Source of the DNA: Bacteroides sp. CAG:530
GTDB lineage: Bacteria > Bacteroidota > Bacteroidia > Bacteroidales > Bacteroidaceae
DNA length: 64,000 nt
Reading direction: 5' to 3'
Assembly: GCA_000434735.1 (NCBI GenBank)
Contig: FR881281.1
Location: 23,371-87,370, forward strand
Below the pieces are notes generated by a model that saw only the letters and a program-made list of their open reading frames with translations, had not been told where the DNA came from and ran no database searches. Below are positions 17,856 through 26,329 of this stretch, piece by piece; within the stretch, counting starts at the first letter, position 1; every line of letters begins with the position of its first letter. A program made the position numbers and the translations under genes.

Positions 17856-18866
17856 ATGGATTTAATCAGTCAAATCGTAGAACGCGCTAAAGCAAACAAA
17901 CAGCGCATCGTACTTCCTGAAGGTACAGAAGAACGTACATTGAAAGCTGCCAATCAGATATTGACAGACGGAGTAGCCGACCTTATTTTATTAGGTAACC
18001 CTGATGAAATAATGGGACTTGCTAAAGAATGGGGTCTTGGAAATATCAACAAAGCCACAATCATCGATCCTGAAAACCACGAGAAAAAAGAAGAATACGC
18101 TCAGTTGCTTTGCGAACTGCGCAAGAAAAAAGGCATGACTATCGAAGAAGCTCGCAAATTGGTAGTTGATCCTTTGTATTTAGGATGCCTTATTATCAAG
18201 GCTGGCGACGCTGACGGTCAGTTGGCTGGCGCACGCAACACTACAGGTAATGTATTGCGTCCTGCATTGCAGATTATCAAAACAGCTCCGGGCATTACTT
18301 GCGTATCAGGTGCAATGTTGCTCCTTACTCACGCTCCTGAATGCGGTGACAATGGCGTATTGGTTATGGGCGACGTAGCCGTTACTCCGGTGCCTGATGC
18401 AAACCAGTTGGCACAGATCGCTATCTGTACTGCACGCACTGCTTCAGCTGTTGCAGGTCTCGACCCACGCGTAGCTATGTTGAGCTTCTCTACAAAGGGC
18501 TCTGCAAAACACGAAGTTGTAGACAAGGTAGTAGAAGCACTTCACATCGCACAAGAAATGGATCCGGCTTTGAAGATAGACGGCGAATTGCAGGCTGACG
18601 CAGCTTTGGTTCCAAGAATCGGCGAAAGCAAAGCTCCAGGTTCTCTCATCGCAGGACACGCTAACGTATTGGTAGTACCTTCACTCGAAGTTGGTAACAT
18701 CTCTTATAAATTGGTAGAACGCTTAGGACACGCTACAGCTATCGGTCCTATCTTGCAGGGTATCGCTCGCCCGGTTAACGACTTGTCACGCGGTTGCTCT
18801 ATCGACGATGTTTATAAGATGATCGCCATTACAGCTAACCAGGCTATCGCTGCAAAAGCTCAATAA
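17856..18866 (+). CDS. pta: Phosphate acetyltransferase (short form)
   Basis: Interconverts acetyl-CoA and acetyl phosphate. The 336-residue protein is the compact Pta without the N-terminal DRTGG region: RIVLPEGTEERTLKAAN at the start, then GCLIIKAGDADGQLAGA, the substrate-binding ALVPRIGESKAPGSLIAGHA and VPSLEVGNISYKL. Codons are strongly biased, suggesting high expression. It lies 32 bp ahead of ackA; together they make ATP and acetate, a main fermentation route of Bacteroides. Confidence 0.96.
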   Translation: MDLISQIVERAKANKQRIVLPEGTEERTLKAANQILTDGVADLILLGNPDEIMGLAKEWGLGNINKATIIDPENHEKKEEYAQLLCELRKKKGMTIEEARKLVVDPLYLGCLIIKAGDADGQLAGARNTTGNVLRPALQIIKTAPGITCVSGAMLLLTHAPECGDNGVLVMGDVAVTPVPDANQLAQIAICTARTASAVAGLDPRVAMLSFSTKGSAKHEVVDKVVEALHIAQEMDPALKIDGELQADAALVPRIGESKAPGSLIAGHANVLVVPSLEVGNISYKLVERLGHATAIGPILQGIARPVNDLSRGCSIDDVYKMIAITANQAIAAKAQ

Positions 18867-18898
18867 ATAACCAATAAGAATAAAATAAAGAATTAGAT

Positions 18899-20098
18899 AT
18901 GAAAGTATTAGTACTCAACTGTGGTAGCTCTTCTATTAAGTATAAGTTGTTTGAAATGACTACCAAAGAAGTCCTCGCACAGGGAGGCATTGAAAAAATC
19001 GGTTTGCCAGGTTCATTCTTGAAACTTACTTTGCCTAGCGGCGAAAAGAAAATCATCGAAAAGGACGTTCCTGAACATACTACTGGTGTACAGTTCATCT
19101 TCGATACACTGACAAACGCTGAATACGGAGCTGTAAAAGACTTGCACGAAATCAAAGCAGTAGGTCATCGTGTATTGCACGGAGGTACAAAGTTCAGCGG
19201 TTCTGTATTGATTGATGACGCTGTTATCGCTGCTGTAGAAGAATGCTGCGACCTCGGCCCGCTTCACAACCCAGCAAACTTGAAGGGTATCTATGCAGTA
19301 CAGAAATTGATGCCTGAAGTTCCTCAGATTGCCGTATTCGATACTGCATTCCACCAGACAATGCCCGACTATGCATACTTGTATGCTATTCCTTATAAGT
19401 ATTTCGAAAAATACGGTATCCGTCGCTATGGTTTCCACGGAACATCACATCGCTACGTTTCAAAACGTGTATGCGAATTCTTGAACATCCCGCAAGAAGG
19501 CTCACGCATCATTACTTGCCACATCGGTAACGGTGGTTCTATCGCTGCTGTTAAAGACGGTAAGTGTGTAGACACAACAATGGGTCTTACTCCGCTGGAA
19601 GGTTTGATGATGGGTACTCGTTCTGGTGATATCGATGGCGGTGCTATCACATACATCATGAAGAAAGAAGGCTTGACTCCCGACGAAATGTCTACTCTAC
19701 TCAACAAGAAGAGCGGTGTTTTGGGTATGTTCGAGAAATCAAGCGATATGCGCGAATTGGAAGACGCTGTACAAAAAGGCGAAGAACGCGCTATCCTTAC
19801 TGAAAAGATGTACTTCTATCGCATCACTAAATACATCGGCGCTTATGCTGCCGCTATGGGAGGCGTAGACGTTATCTTGTTCACTGGTGGTGTTGGCGAA
19901 AACCAGGCAAGCGCACGTGCAGGTGTATGCAAGACTTTGGAATTCATGGGTGTTAAGATCGACGCTGAAAAGAACAAAGTACGTGGCGAAGAAGCTATCA
20001 TCTCTACAGACGACTCTAAGGTTAAGGTTGTAGTTATACCTACCGACGAGGAATTGATGATTGCATCAGACACTATGGATATATTAAACTCTATTTAA
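18899..20098 (+). CDS. ackA: Acetate kinase
   Basis: Converts acetyl phosphate and ADP to acetate and ATP. The 399-residue protein has the two family signatures: VLNCGSSSIKYKLFE at the N-terminus and the GRRYGFHGTSHRYV-like segment RRYGFHGTSHRYVS around residue 173. The later GGVGENQ is also present. Normal length and intact. Second gene of the pta-ackA operon; an AT-rich hairpin overlaps its stop codon. Confidence 0.96.
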   Translation: MKVLVLNCGSSSIKYKLFEMTTKEVLAQGGIEKIGLPGSFLKLTLPSGEKKIIEKDVPEHTTGVQFIFDTLTNAEYGAVKDLHEIKAVGHRVLHGGTKFSGSVLIDDAVIAAVEECCDLGPLHNPANLKGIYAVQKLMPEVPQIAVFDTAFHQTMPDYAYLYAIPYKYFEKYGIRRYGFHGTSHRYVSKRVCEFLNIPQEGSRIITCHIGNGGSIAAVKDGKCVDTTMGLTPLEGLMMGTRSGDIDGGAITYIMKKEGLTPDEMSTLLNKKSGVLGMFEKSSDMRELEDAVQKGEERAILTEKMYFYRITKYIGAYAAAMGGVDVILFTGGVGENQASARAGVCKTLEFMGVKIDAEKNKVRGEEAIISTDDSKVKVVVIPTDEELMIASDTMDILNSI

Positions 20099-20123
20099 GT
20101 AATTAAGTAAATTACTTAAATAG
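20091..20123 (+). other. AT-rich perfect hairpin over the ackA stop codon
   Basis: Inverted repeat 20091-20104 / 20110-20123 (14 bp, 5-nt loop). The TAA stop of ackA (20096-20098) is inside the left arm. No T-run follows, so it may be an mRNA-stability hairpin and not a terminator. Confidence 0.5.
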
Positions 20124-20131
20124 AATAAATA

Positions 20132-20220
20132 AAGAGGGTATTCCCCGATAGATTTTCTAACTTTGCGACTGAAATATTGCAAAGAATGATATTCTACGGT
20201 GAATATCCTCTTCTTTTTTT
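20132..20220 (+). terminator. Possible long-loop terminator or leader structure between ackA and kdgK
   Basis: Arms 20132-20147 and 20197-20212 pair at 14 of 16 positions, and the right arm is followed by CTTTTTTT. The loop is 49 nt, large for a simple terminator. The kdgK promoter box lies inside the loop, so transcripts from that promoter would carry only the right arm. Confidence 0.35.
20158..20165 (+). promoter_or_regulatory. Bacteroides-type -7 element for the sugar kinase
   Basis: TAACTTTG matches TAnnTTTG. Start near 20172 gives a leader of about 87 nt before ATG 20259. Confidence 0.5.
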
Positions 20221-20258
20221 CTCGTATCAACAAGGAATATACATTAAACATACACGCT

Positions 20259-21302
20259 ATGAAAAAGAAAAAAATTGTAACGTTCGGTGAAATAATGCTC
20301 CGCCTTACTACTCCTGACAACTTGCGTATACAGCAGAGTCACGATTTCTTAGTAAGCTATGGAGGTAGTGAAGCCAACGTGGCCATCTCTATCGCGAACT
20401 TTGGTGGAGACGTGGATTACATCACTCGTCTACCCGACAATGCGTTGGGAGAAACTTGTTTGTCTGAACTCCGTTCGCACAATATCGGTACACAGAATAT
20501 CCTTATCGGAGGTAAACGTCTTGGTACTTATTATATGGAAAAAGCTGCTGCCATGCGTAACTCTAAAGTGATTTACGACCGCGACGGTTCTGCTTTCTCT
20601 GAATTAAAACCGGGCATGATAGATTGGAAAGAAGTATTTAAAGATGCCGATATTTTCCACTGGTCGGGTATCGACGCAGCTCTTACTCCTGGCTTGGCAG
20701 ATGTATGTCATGAGGCTATCGTTGCTGCAAAAGAAATGGGATTGCAGGTTTCGTACGATATCAACTACCGCAAGAACTTGTGGAACTACGGAAAGACTGC
20801 TCAGGAAGTTCTTCGTCCGCTGTCTCAAGAAAGCGATATCATGTTTGGTAGCGAAGGCGAATACGCTATGCTGACAGGCATCCCTGCTCCGGGCTTCAAG
20901 GCTACACGAAACGGAGAGGCTTACGACTTGAAGGCATACGAGGAATTCTGCAAGGCTATCAGCGCACAGATTCCAAATTGCAAGTACATTTATATAGCAT
21001 TGCGTAACGTGATGAGTTCTGAACATCACACATTTGCCGGTGTATTGTACTCTAACGGAACAATGAAGCATAGCCGTGTGTTCGATATCGACAACGTGAT
21101 AGACTGTGTAGGTGTGGGCGACGCTTTCTGCGGAGCCATGCTGTACGCTCAGCGCGCTTTCGAAGACGAGCAGAAGCGAGTTGATTTCTCTACTGCCGCA
21201 TCGGTATTGAAGAATACCATCGCCGGCGACTATAACATGGTTAAGGTAGCAGAAGTTGAAGGACTTCTTGCAAAGAGTGAAAGCGGAGAAGTAGCACGAT
21301 AA
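20259..21302 (+). CDS. kdgK: PfkB-family sugar kinase, probable 2-keto-3-deoxygluconate kinase
   Basis: Phosphorylates a sugar acid, most likely 2-keto-3-deoxygluconate (KDG), which arises from unsaturated uronates. The 347-residue protein has the PfkB ribokinase fold: VTFGEIMLRLTTPDN at the start, YGGSEANVAISIANFGG (signature 1) and CVGVGDAFCGAMLYA (signature 2, catalytic Asp). ATG 20259 is used because the upstream ATG (20199) lies in the T-rich leader. The KDG call is by family resemblance. It fits the uronate output of the heparan locus at 31-53 kb, but no isomerase or aldolase gene is adjacent. Confidence 0.75.
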   Translation: MKKKKIVTFGEIMLRLTTPDNLRIQQSHDFLVSYGGSEANVAISIANFGGDVDYITRLPDNALGETCLSELRSHNIGTQNILIGGKRLGTYYMEKAAAMRNSKVIYDRDGSAFSELKPGMIDWKEVFKDADIFHWSGIDAALTPGLADVCHEAIVAAKEMGLQVSYDINYRKNLWNYGKTAQEVLRPLSQESDIMFGSEGEYAMLTGIPAPGFKATRNGEAYDLKAYEEFCKAISAQIPNCKYIYIALRNVMSSEHHTFAGVLYSNGTMKHSRVFDIDNVIDCVGVGDAFCGAMLYAQRAFEDEQKRVDFSTAASVLKNTIAGDYNMVKVAEVEGLLAKSESGEVAR

Positions 21303-21303
21303 A

Positions 21304-21368
21304 ATTCCTTTCGTAGAAGGAATTGATTCCTCTCGCAAAAGGAACGCATTCCTATCTAAGAAGGAATA
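21304..21368. repeat. Tandem palindromic intergenic element, 22-bp period (three units)
   Basis: Three small hairpins begin at 21305, 21327 and 21349, exactly 22 bp apart. Each has an ATTCCT left arm and an AGGAA(T) right arm with a 6-8-nt loop; the first is longest (AATTCCTT/AAGGAATT, 21304-21311 and 21318-21325). It starts right after the kdgK stop codon and precedes the terminator. The layout matches the elements at 12.8 and 31.6 kb, although the sequence differs. Confidence 0.75.
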
Positions 21369-21382
21369 ACGCCAAATAAGCA

Positions 21383-21420
21383 AACACCCCTTGCCCAAAC
21401 GCACGGACAAGGGGTGTTTA
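21383..21420. terminator. Bidirectional terminator between kdgK and lpxH
   Basis: Perfect 12-bp GC-rich inverted repeat (21383-21394, 21409-21420) with AAA/TTT ends, between convergent genes. Confidence 0.8.
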
Positions 21421-21469
21421 CTATATAATAAATTCTATTATAGGAGAACTTTAATGATGAGAATGAAAA

Positions 21470-22246
21470 TCAACCTACAGAAGTCTCTCCTTCTATATAT
21501 TGCTCCATAAACATATTCTCACCGTCGAATACGGCATACGAGAATTCCGATATCCAATCACCAAGAATCATAATGCGCGAGCTACGGCTCAGCATCAAAT
21601 CGAGCATGATATGACGATGACCGAATAGGAAATAGTTGATATCGGGATGGGTCTTCAGATAGTCTTTTGCAAACAGAACAAGCGGTTCTTTATCCTCTCC
21701 CATGTATTCCGGTTCTTTTCCATCCTTACGCTTTAAACGGCTATGCTTCGCCCATTCTAGTCCGAAATCAACGCTCCAACGCGGATGAAGGTTAGAAAAA
21801 AGAAACTGAAGTGTCTTACTGCGAAACATGGCACGCAATAATTTAAATTTCCAGTCACCGTCGCCCAATCCGTCGCCATGAGCCAAAAAGAACTCCTTGC
21901 CATATATTTCACAAGTCAAAGGCTGACGATGGATGGTTACTCCGCATTCTTTTTCCAGATAGTCGCCACACCATATATCATGATTGCCTATAAAGAAATG
22001 AACCTCAACACCTAAATCGGTCAGTTCTGATATCTTTCCGAGGAAGCGAGTATATCCTTTAGGTACAACCATACGAAATTCATACCAAAAGTCGAACATA
22101 TCGCCCAAAAGGTATACGGCAGCGGCTTTATGCTTTATGCTGTCGAGGAAATTAACCAACCTACGTTCTTGTGTACGTCCGTGGGCTATTGCTCGCGAAC
22201 CTAAATGTGCGTCCGACAGAAAATAAACATTCTTCATTTCTTCCAT
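21470..22246 (-). CDS. lpxH: UDP-2,3-diacylglucosamine diphosphatase (LpxH-type)
   Basis: Hydrolyses UDP-2,3-diacylglucosamine to lipid X in lipid A synthesis. The 258-residue metallophosphoesterase has FLSDAHLGS (residues ~9-17), YLLGDMFDFW, FFIGNHDIW, LAHGDGLGDGD and LFGHRHIM, which supply the two-metal site. The double GDG is typical of LpxH. Two starts are possible (22246 or three codons later). It lies 34 bp downstream of the DUF59 gene and may share its transcript. Confidence 0.88.
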   Translation of the reverse strand: MEEMKNVYFLSDAHLGSRAIAHGRTQERRLVNFLDSIKHKAAAVYLLGDMFDFWYEFRMVVPKGYTRFLGKISELTDLGVEVHFFIGNHDIWCGDYLEKECGVTIHRQPLTCEIYGKEFFLAHGDGLGDGDWKFKLLRAMFRSKTLQFLFSNLHPRWSVDFGLEWAKHSRLKRKDGKEPEYMGEDKEPLVLFAKDYLKTHPDINYFLFGHRHIMLDLMLSRSSRIMILGDWISEFSYAVFDGENMFMEQYIEGETSVG

Positions 22247-22280
22247 AAGGCACCTATTTAAATATGAGTCAAACTATGGG

Positions 22281-22601
22281 TTAGAGGAAGCCCAATTCTA
22301 ATTTCGCCTCTTCGGTCATCATGTCTTTATCCCACTCTGGTTCGAAAACCAAGTTGATTTGGGCAGACGTGATTCCGTCTACCGACTCTATCTTCTGGCG
22401 GATATCCTCCATGATAAAGTCGGCTGCTGGACAGTTGGGAGCGGTCAATGTCATATCTATCACCACTTCTCCGCTGTCTTGCAAGTCTATTTTATAAATA
22501 AGCCCTAAATCGTATACGTTTACCGGAATCTCGGGGTCGTATACAGTCTTGAGCATATCTACTATCTTTTCTTCTATTTTCAGTTTAGTATCATTATCCA
22601 T
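22281..22601 (-). CDS. DUF59/MIP18-family Fe-S assembly protein
   Basis: A 106-residue single-domain protein of the MIP18/PaaD/SufT family, linked to iron-sulfur cluster maturation. The hallmark segment DPEIPVNVYDLGLIYKI is at residues 22-38, and the cysteine motif LTAPNCPAADF is near residue 55. Length is typical. The name sufT is used for related proteins, but no suf genes are nearby, so it is left unnamed. Middle gene of a likely unit DUF3256-DUF59-lpxH read leftwards. Confidence 0.85.
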   Translation of the reverse strand: MDNDTKLKIEEKIVDMLKTVYDPEIPVNVYDLGLIYKIDLQDSGEVVIDMTLTAPNCPAADFIMEDIRQKIESVDGITSAQINLVFEPEWDKDMMTEEAKLELGFL

Positions 22602-22659
22602 AAATGTTCTTTTTAATTTTCTTATTATTCATCATTTCATTCGGCCTATTCCGCAAAGG

Positions 22660-23304
22660 TTATTTTGCTGCTTCGAAACGGCCTTCGCCTGTCCATATAT
22701 ATTTCAGAGACTCCGCGTTCAAAAACGGTTTCAGTTTCTCTGCGGTTTCTTTGTCTAAATAGTCGGGAGTAGTATAACTATATAATAAGGTGTTATCTTT
22801 TTCTGAAAGTTTGGCTACGAAAAGATACATATCGGCTTGCTTACGTAGGTTATAATATATTTCCTGGTCGGCCTCAGCAACCGGAGCTTTATAAAAAGCG
22901 TCTTCTTTAGGCAGAGTAAGATAAGAACTCAGCGGCAACTCCTCCCACTGTGTGCTGTAGAAGCGGATACTACTGTCTGCAGCCGGTCCTTTATAAGTAT
23001 GAACCACACAAACCACCTTTACAGAATCGGTTACCGGAAGCAATTTCATCTGCACCTCACTGCTTTCGCTCATCTTCAAGTCCAAGTAGTCGGCTGTAAG
23101 CTTTAGCATCTCGGAATTCTTACCCAAACGGTTCTTTACTTCCGCCTTCATGTTGCTTGCCAAGAAATCGCCGAAGTCTTCTTTATTCACTTTCGTCAAA
23201 AGCGGCGCCAACGAGTCGGGCATGGCTATAAACAATGATTTCATATCTTGCGCCTGCAGCGAGCAAGTGCATATCATGAGTATCAAAAGCAATATCTTTT
23301 TCAT
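22660..23304 (-). CDS. DUF3256 family exported protein
   Basis: A 214-residue Bacteroidales-specific protein of unknown function. The start gives a signal peptide (LLLILMICTCSLQAQ, cleavage near residue 19). The mature part begins DMKSLFIAMPDSLAPLLT, typical of DUF3256. No catalytic motif was seen. The gene is followed 58 bp later by the DUF59 gene. Confidence 0.8.
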   Translation of the reverse strand: MKKILLLILMICTCSLQAQDMKSLFIAMPDSLAPLLTKVNKEDFGDFLASNMKAEVKNRLGKNSEMLKLTADYLDLKMSESSEVQMKLLPVTDSVKVVCVVHTYKGPAADSSIRFYSTQWEELPLSSYLTLPKEDAFYKAPVAEADQEIYYNLRKQADMYLFVAKLSEKDNTLLYSYTTPDYLDKETAEKLKPFLNAESLKYIWTGEGRFEAAK

Positions 23305-23407
23305 CAGTATAACCCTTATAAATTCATAGAATGAACATACATCACCTTTCGAGGAATAAACAGAGTTTTCAACAGGTGTTAATAACTCCGTTCATTGTTC
23401 AATATCA

Positions 23408-24250
23408 TCACAGCAGCAGGCTGCCTTCTTCCTTGCGTTTGCGGCAAGTCGCAATTAGGTAAAGTCCGAGCAAAATCAACGGTAAGCTCAACTTCTGACC
23501 GATATTAAGCGACATATTCATTTCTTCTGCCACCTGCGGATTCTTCATAAACTCAAGTCCGAAACGTGCGCCGAAGAATATAAGAAGCGAAACGCCTGTT
23601 ATCAACCCCACGTATTTCTGCAGATGGAATTTATGATACATCACCCACGATACCACTAAAGCCGCCAAGCAATATAGCATCTCATATATCTGCGTAGGAT
23701 GACAAGCCTGAGCTACCCCACCCTGATTATAAAGTTCTTGCCATTCGCGAGAACGAACAAATTCAAATCCCCACGGCATAGTGGTAGGATAACCGAAGAT
23801 TTCAGAATTCATCAGATTACCGAAGCGGATACACATACACACTACGGCAACAGCCGGAATCATACGGTCGAACAGCCACCATACGTTCTTACCTGTTACT
23901 TTCTTGCTATACCATATAAGAGAAAGTATCAAGCAGAATACTCCGCCGTGACTGGCCAAACCGCCTTTCCATATCTTCAGTATTTCTATAGGATGCGCTC
24001 CGTAATAATCCCATTCATAAAATAAGCAATGGCCTAAACGTGCTCCAAGCACACAGCTCACAATGCAATATACAAACAACTTGTCAGTCCACGATTCGGG
24101 ATAATTCTCCTTGCGGAACAAACGCGACACCATTTCGTAAGCTAAGATAAAACCTATACCCCACATCAATCCGTACCAGCGGATTTCGAGAGGACCTAAA
24201 TGAAGTAGCACGGGATCTACATTCCACACTATACTTGCCAATGAAGTCAT
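23408..24250 (-). CDS. lgt: Prolipoprotein diacylglyceryl transferase
   Basis: Adds diacylglycerol to the lipobox cysteine of prolipoproteins in the inner membrane. This is relevant here because many products in this window are lipoproteins. The 280-residue protein has about seven membrane segments and the family residues: RWYGLMWGIGF (~24-34), GARLGHCLFYEW, GGLASHGG, the signature IRFGNLMNSEIFG and HPTQIYE. Length and motifs are normal. It stands alone between the DUF3256 gene and ddh. Confidence 0.94.
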   Translation of the reverse strand: MTSLASIVWNVDPVLLHLGPLEIRWYGLMWGIGFILAYEMVSRLFRKENYPESWTDKLFVYCIVSCVLGARLGHCLFYEWDYYGAHPIEILKIWKGGLASHGGVFCLILSLIWYSKKVTGKNVWWLFDRMIPAVAVVCMCIRFGNLMNSEIFGYPTTMPWGFEFVRSREWQELYNQGGVAQACHPTQIYEMLYCLAALVVSWVMYHKFHLQKYVGLITGVSLLIFFGARFGLEFMKNPQVAEEMNMSLNIGQKLSLPLILLGLYLIATCRKRKEEGSLLL

Positions 24251-24349
24251 ATTATTCTTTATTTAAATACTTGTTTCTATTTACTTTCCGCAAAGGAACA
24301 AAAAAAAGATGAAAGTAGAGGTAGACTAACGGCTAAATTAAAGAATAAC

Positions 24350-24400
24350 AAAGCCGGCAGAAGAGCGACCTTTATTCTACAGTCGCTTTCTGCCGGCTTT
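24350..24400. terminator. Terminator for ddh
   Basis: GC-rich inverted repeat 24350-24369 / 24382-24400 with one bulged base. On the minus strand it ends in GCTTT and a T-rich run, as expected after the ddh stop. Confidence 0.7.
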
Positions 24401-24422
24401 ATGCCATTTAGCCTATATATTT

Positions 24423-25322
24423 TTACACTAGATGTGCAATCCACTCATCACGATCGCCCGGAAGCAAATCTACTACCGGTATTTCAATCATAGTATAGCA
24501 TCCCGGCTGCTGACGCATAGCGGCACGAGCCACGCATACCAATACCTGAGATGTAAGTGCAGGATTGTTAATCTTCATATCAAATTCGAACAATTGGTTA
24601 TGAGTCTTTCCAGATACACCTTTACGCACCAAGTTTACTCCGTGACCTACATCGTTCAAATCGTCTACGCACGCTACCTGTTTTACGTGAGTCTCATCGT
24701 TTACGAAATAAGGATCGGCTTTGATAGTAGCTTCTACAGTCTTGAAATCGGCACCTTCTTCCAGTTCAACATACACCATACGGCGATGGATACCTGTTCC
24801 TACAGGAATAGTCATAGACAAAGCGTCTTTCACACCATCTATGGCACGCACAGCAACAGAGTGTCCCATGCTACGTCCCGGACCGAAGTTGGTATAAGTA
24901 ATACCCTTAGGAGCGATAGCTTCCATCAGCGTACGCACTACAGAGTCGCTTCCCGGATCCCATCCGGCAGAAATAACCGATACGGTATTGTTAGCCTTAG
25001 CCACCTCGTTTAGTGATGCACGAAGCTGAGGTATCTGCGTATGAATATCGAAACTATCAACTGTATTAATGCCCAAAGCCAATATTTCCTTCGCATATTT
25101 TTCTACGCTACGTGTAGGAGTAGCAAGAATAGCTACATCTACATCCTTCAGTTCCTTAATATCTTTTACTACCGGATAATCTTTCAACTCTTCGGGCTTG
25201 TTTTCGGCACCATTACGGCGCACTACACCAGCAATCTCGAAATCGGGAGCGGCTTCGAGAGCTTCTATCGCAAACTTTCCGATATTGCCGTAACCTACTA
25301 CGGCGGCTCTTATCTTTTTCAT
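24423..25322 (-). CDS. ddh: meso-Diaminopimelate D-dehydrogenase
   Basis: Makes meso-diaminopimelate in one NADPH-dependent step for lysine and peptidoglycan. The 299-residue protein begins with a Rossmann motif (AAVVGYGNIGKFAIEAL, residues 7-23) and contains VDSFDIH, SAGWDPGSDSVVRTLMEA (catalytic region) and GPGRSMGHSVAVRAIDGV. These are characteristic of Ddh and separate it from DapB. Divergent from ruvA across 172 bp that hold promoters for both. Confidence 0.92.
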   Translation of the reverse strand: MKKIRAAVVGYGNIGKFAIEALEAAPDFEIAGVVRRNGAENKPEELKDYPVVKDIKELKDVDVAILATPTRSVEKYAKEILALGINTVDSFDIHTQIPQLRASLNEVAKANNTVSVISAGWDPGSDSVVRTLMEAIAPKGITYTNFGPGRSMGHSVAVRAIDGVKDALSMTIPVGTGIHRRMVYVELEEGADFKTVEATIKADPYFVNDETHVKQVACVDDLNDVGHGVNLVRKGVSGKTHNQLFEFDMKINNPALTSQVLVCVARAAMRQQPGCYTMIEIPVVDLLPGDRDEWIAHLV

Positions 25323-25363
25323 ATCTGCTTGATGATTTAATTATATTATTCTTTGTTTGGACG

Positions 25364-25371
25364 CAAAAATA
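25364..25371 (-). promoter_or_regulatory. Bacteroides-type promoter for ddh
   Basis: TATTTTTG on the minus strand with TTTG at 25395-25392, 20 bp upstream. Both boxes fit the Bacteroides consensus. Confidence 0.65.
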
Positions 25372-25457
25372 CAGAAGTAATCGCTCCCTCACAAACAAGG
25401 CGAAAGCTATTTTACATTTATTCGGCTTCAACTTACAATTTATTACTTTCTTATCCG

Positions 25458-25465
25458 TATTTTTG
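25458..25465 (+). promoter_or_regulatory. Bacteroides-type -7 element for ruvA
   Basis: TATTTTTG, 30 bp before the ruvA ATG; it mirrors the ddh promoter. Confidence 0.5.
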
Positions 25466-25494
25466 TAGAAAAATAACAATTTATAAAGAAACAC

Positions 25495-26094
25495 ATGATT
25501 GAATATATAAAAGGAAAACTTGACGAGGCGACTCCGGCTTTGGCTGTAGTAGACTGTAATGGCGTGGGATATGGAATAAATATATCTTTAAATACATATT
25601 CTGCCATACAGGGAAAGAAAGATATAAAGCTATACATCTACGAAGCTATACGCGAAGACGCATACGTGCTTTATGGCTTCGCTACCAAAGAAGAGCGCGA
25701 ATTGTTCTTGCTGCTTATTAGCGTATCGGGCATAGGCGGCAACACGGCTCGCATGATTCTGTCGGCTCTCTCGCCTTCTGAACTTTGCAACGTAATCAGC
25801 TCGGGCAACGAAAAGCTGCTGAAGACGGTGAAAGGTATCGGATTGCGCACAGCCCAACGTATAATTGTAGATTTGAAAGATAAGATTGCTACCGTAAATA
25901 TGCCTGTTGCCGGTGGCATGGGAACAAGCGCTATAGCTGCGGCCAACTCTGAAATCTACGAAGAAGCTGTAGCCGCCCTCACCATGCTGGGATTCGCTGC
26001 CGCACCATCGCAAAAGGTTACAAACGCCATTCTTCAGGAAGAGCCTGACGCTCCGGTAGAACGAGTAATAAAATTGGCGCTTAAAAGACTATAA
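25495..26094 (+). CDS. ruvA: Holliday junction branch migration protein RuvA
   Basis: Binds Holliday junctions as a tetramer and loads the RuvB motor. The 199-residue protein has the OB-fold domain (MIEYIKGKLDEATPALAVV to ~65) and two helix-hairpin-helix motifs (LISVSGIGGNTARMILSAL and LKTVKGIGLRTAQRIIVDL). The C-terminal domain III that contacts RuvB ends KLALKRL. ruvB is not next to it, which is usual in Bacteroides. Confidence 0.95.
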   Translation: MIEYIKGKLDEATPALAVVDCNGVGYGINISLNTYSAIQGKKDIKLYIYEAIREDAYVLYGFATKEERELFLLLISVSGIGGNTARMILSALSPSELCNVISSGNEKLLKTVKGIGLRTAQRIIVDLKDKIATVNMPVAGGMGTSAIAAANSEIYEEAVAALTMLGFAAAPSQKVTNAILQEEPDAPVERVIKLALKRL

Positions 26095-26107
26095 CAAAAA
26101 TGCGCTT

Positions 26108-26138
26108 ATTGCGGTACGCCACCTTAACGTGCCGCAAT
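26108..26138 (+). other. Hairpin after ruvA
   Basis: Inverted repeat 26108-26118 / 26128-26138, 11 bp with one G-U type mismatch and no T-run. A weak terminator at best. The rest of 26139-26281 shows nothing clear. Confidence 0.4.
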
Positions 26139-26281
26139 ATACCCGAAAAACACCTTCACCCCACTATCAGCCGATACTAACTCTTGTTTTTTTAGAACAA
26201 CGATTGTTTAGACATATATAAGAACTGTTCAAATTAACACGCTTTAACAAAGCTACTTTTCCTATCTATTTATTAATATCC

Positions 26282-26289
26282 TATATTTG
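26282..26289 (+). promoter_or_regulatory. Bacteroides-type -7 element for tatA
   Basis: TATATTTG matches TAnnTTTG, 41 bp before the tatA ATG. It may also drive tatC and the HTCS gene, which follow closely. Confidence 0.55.
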
Positions 26290-26329
26290 TTGGATAAAAA
26301 TTATAAAACCTTTAACAAATAGAAAAACA

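Noticed and set aside
20199..20258. Longer N-terminus of the sugar kinase from an ATG at 20199
   Set aside because: It would begin in the T-run leader and add 20 residues (MNILFFFSRI...) not expected in PfkB kinases.
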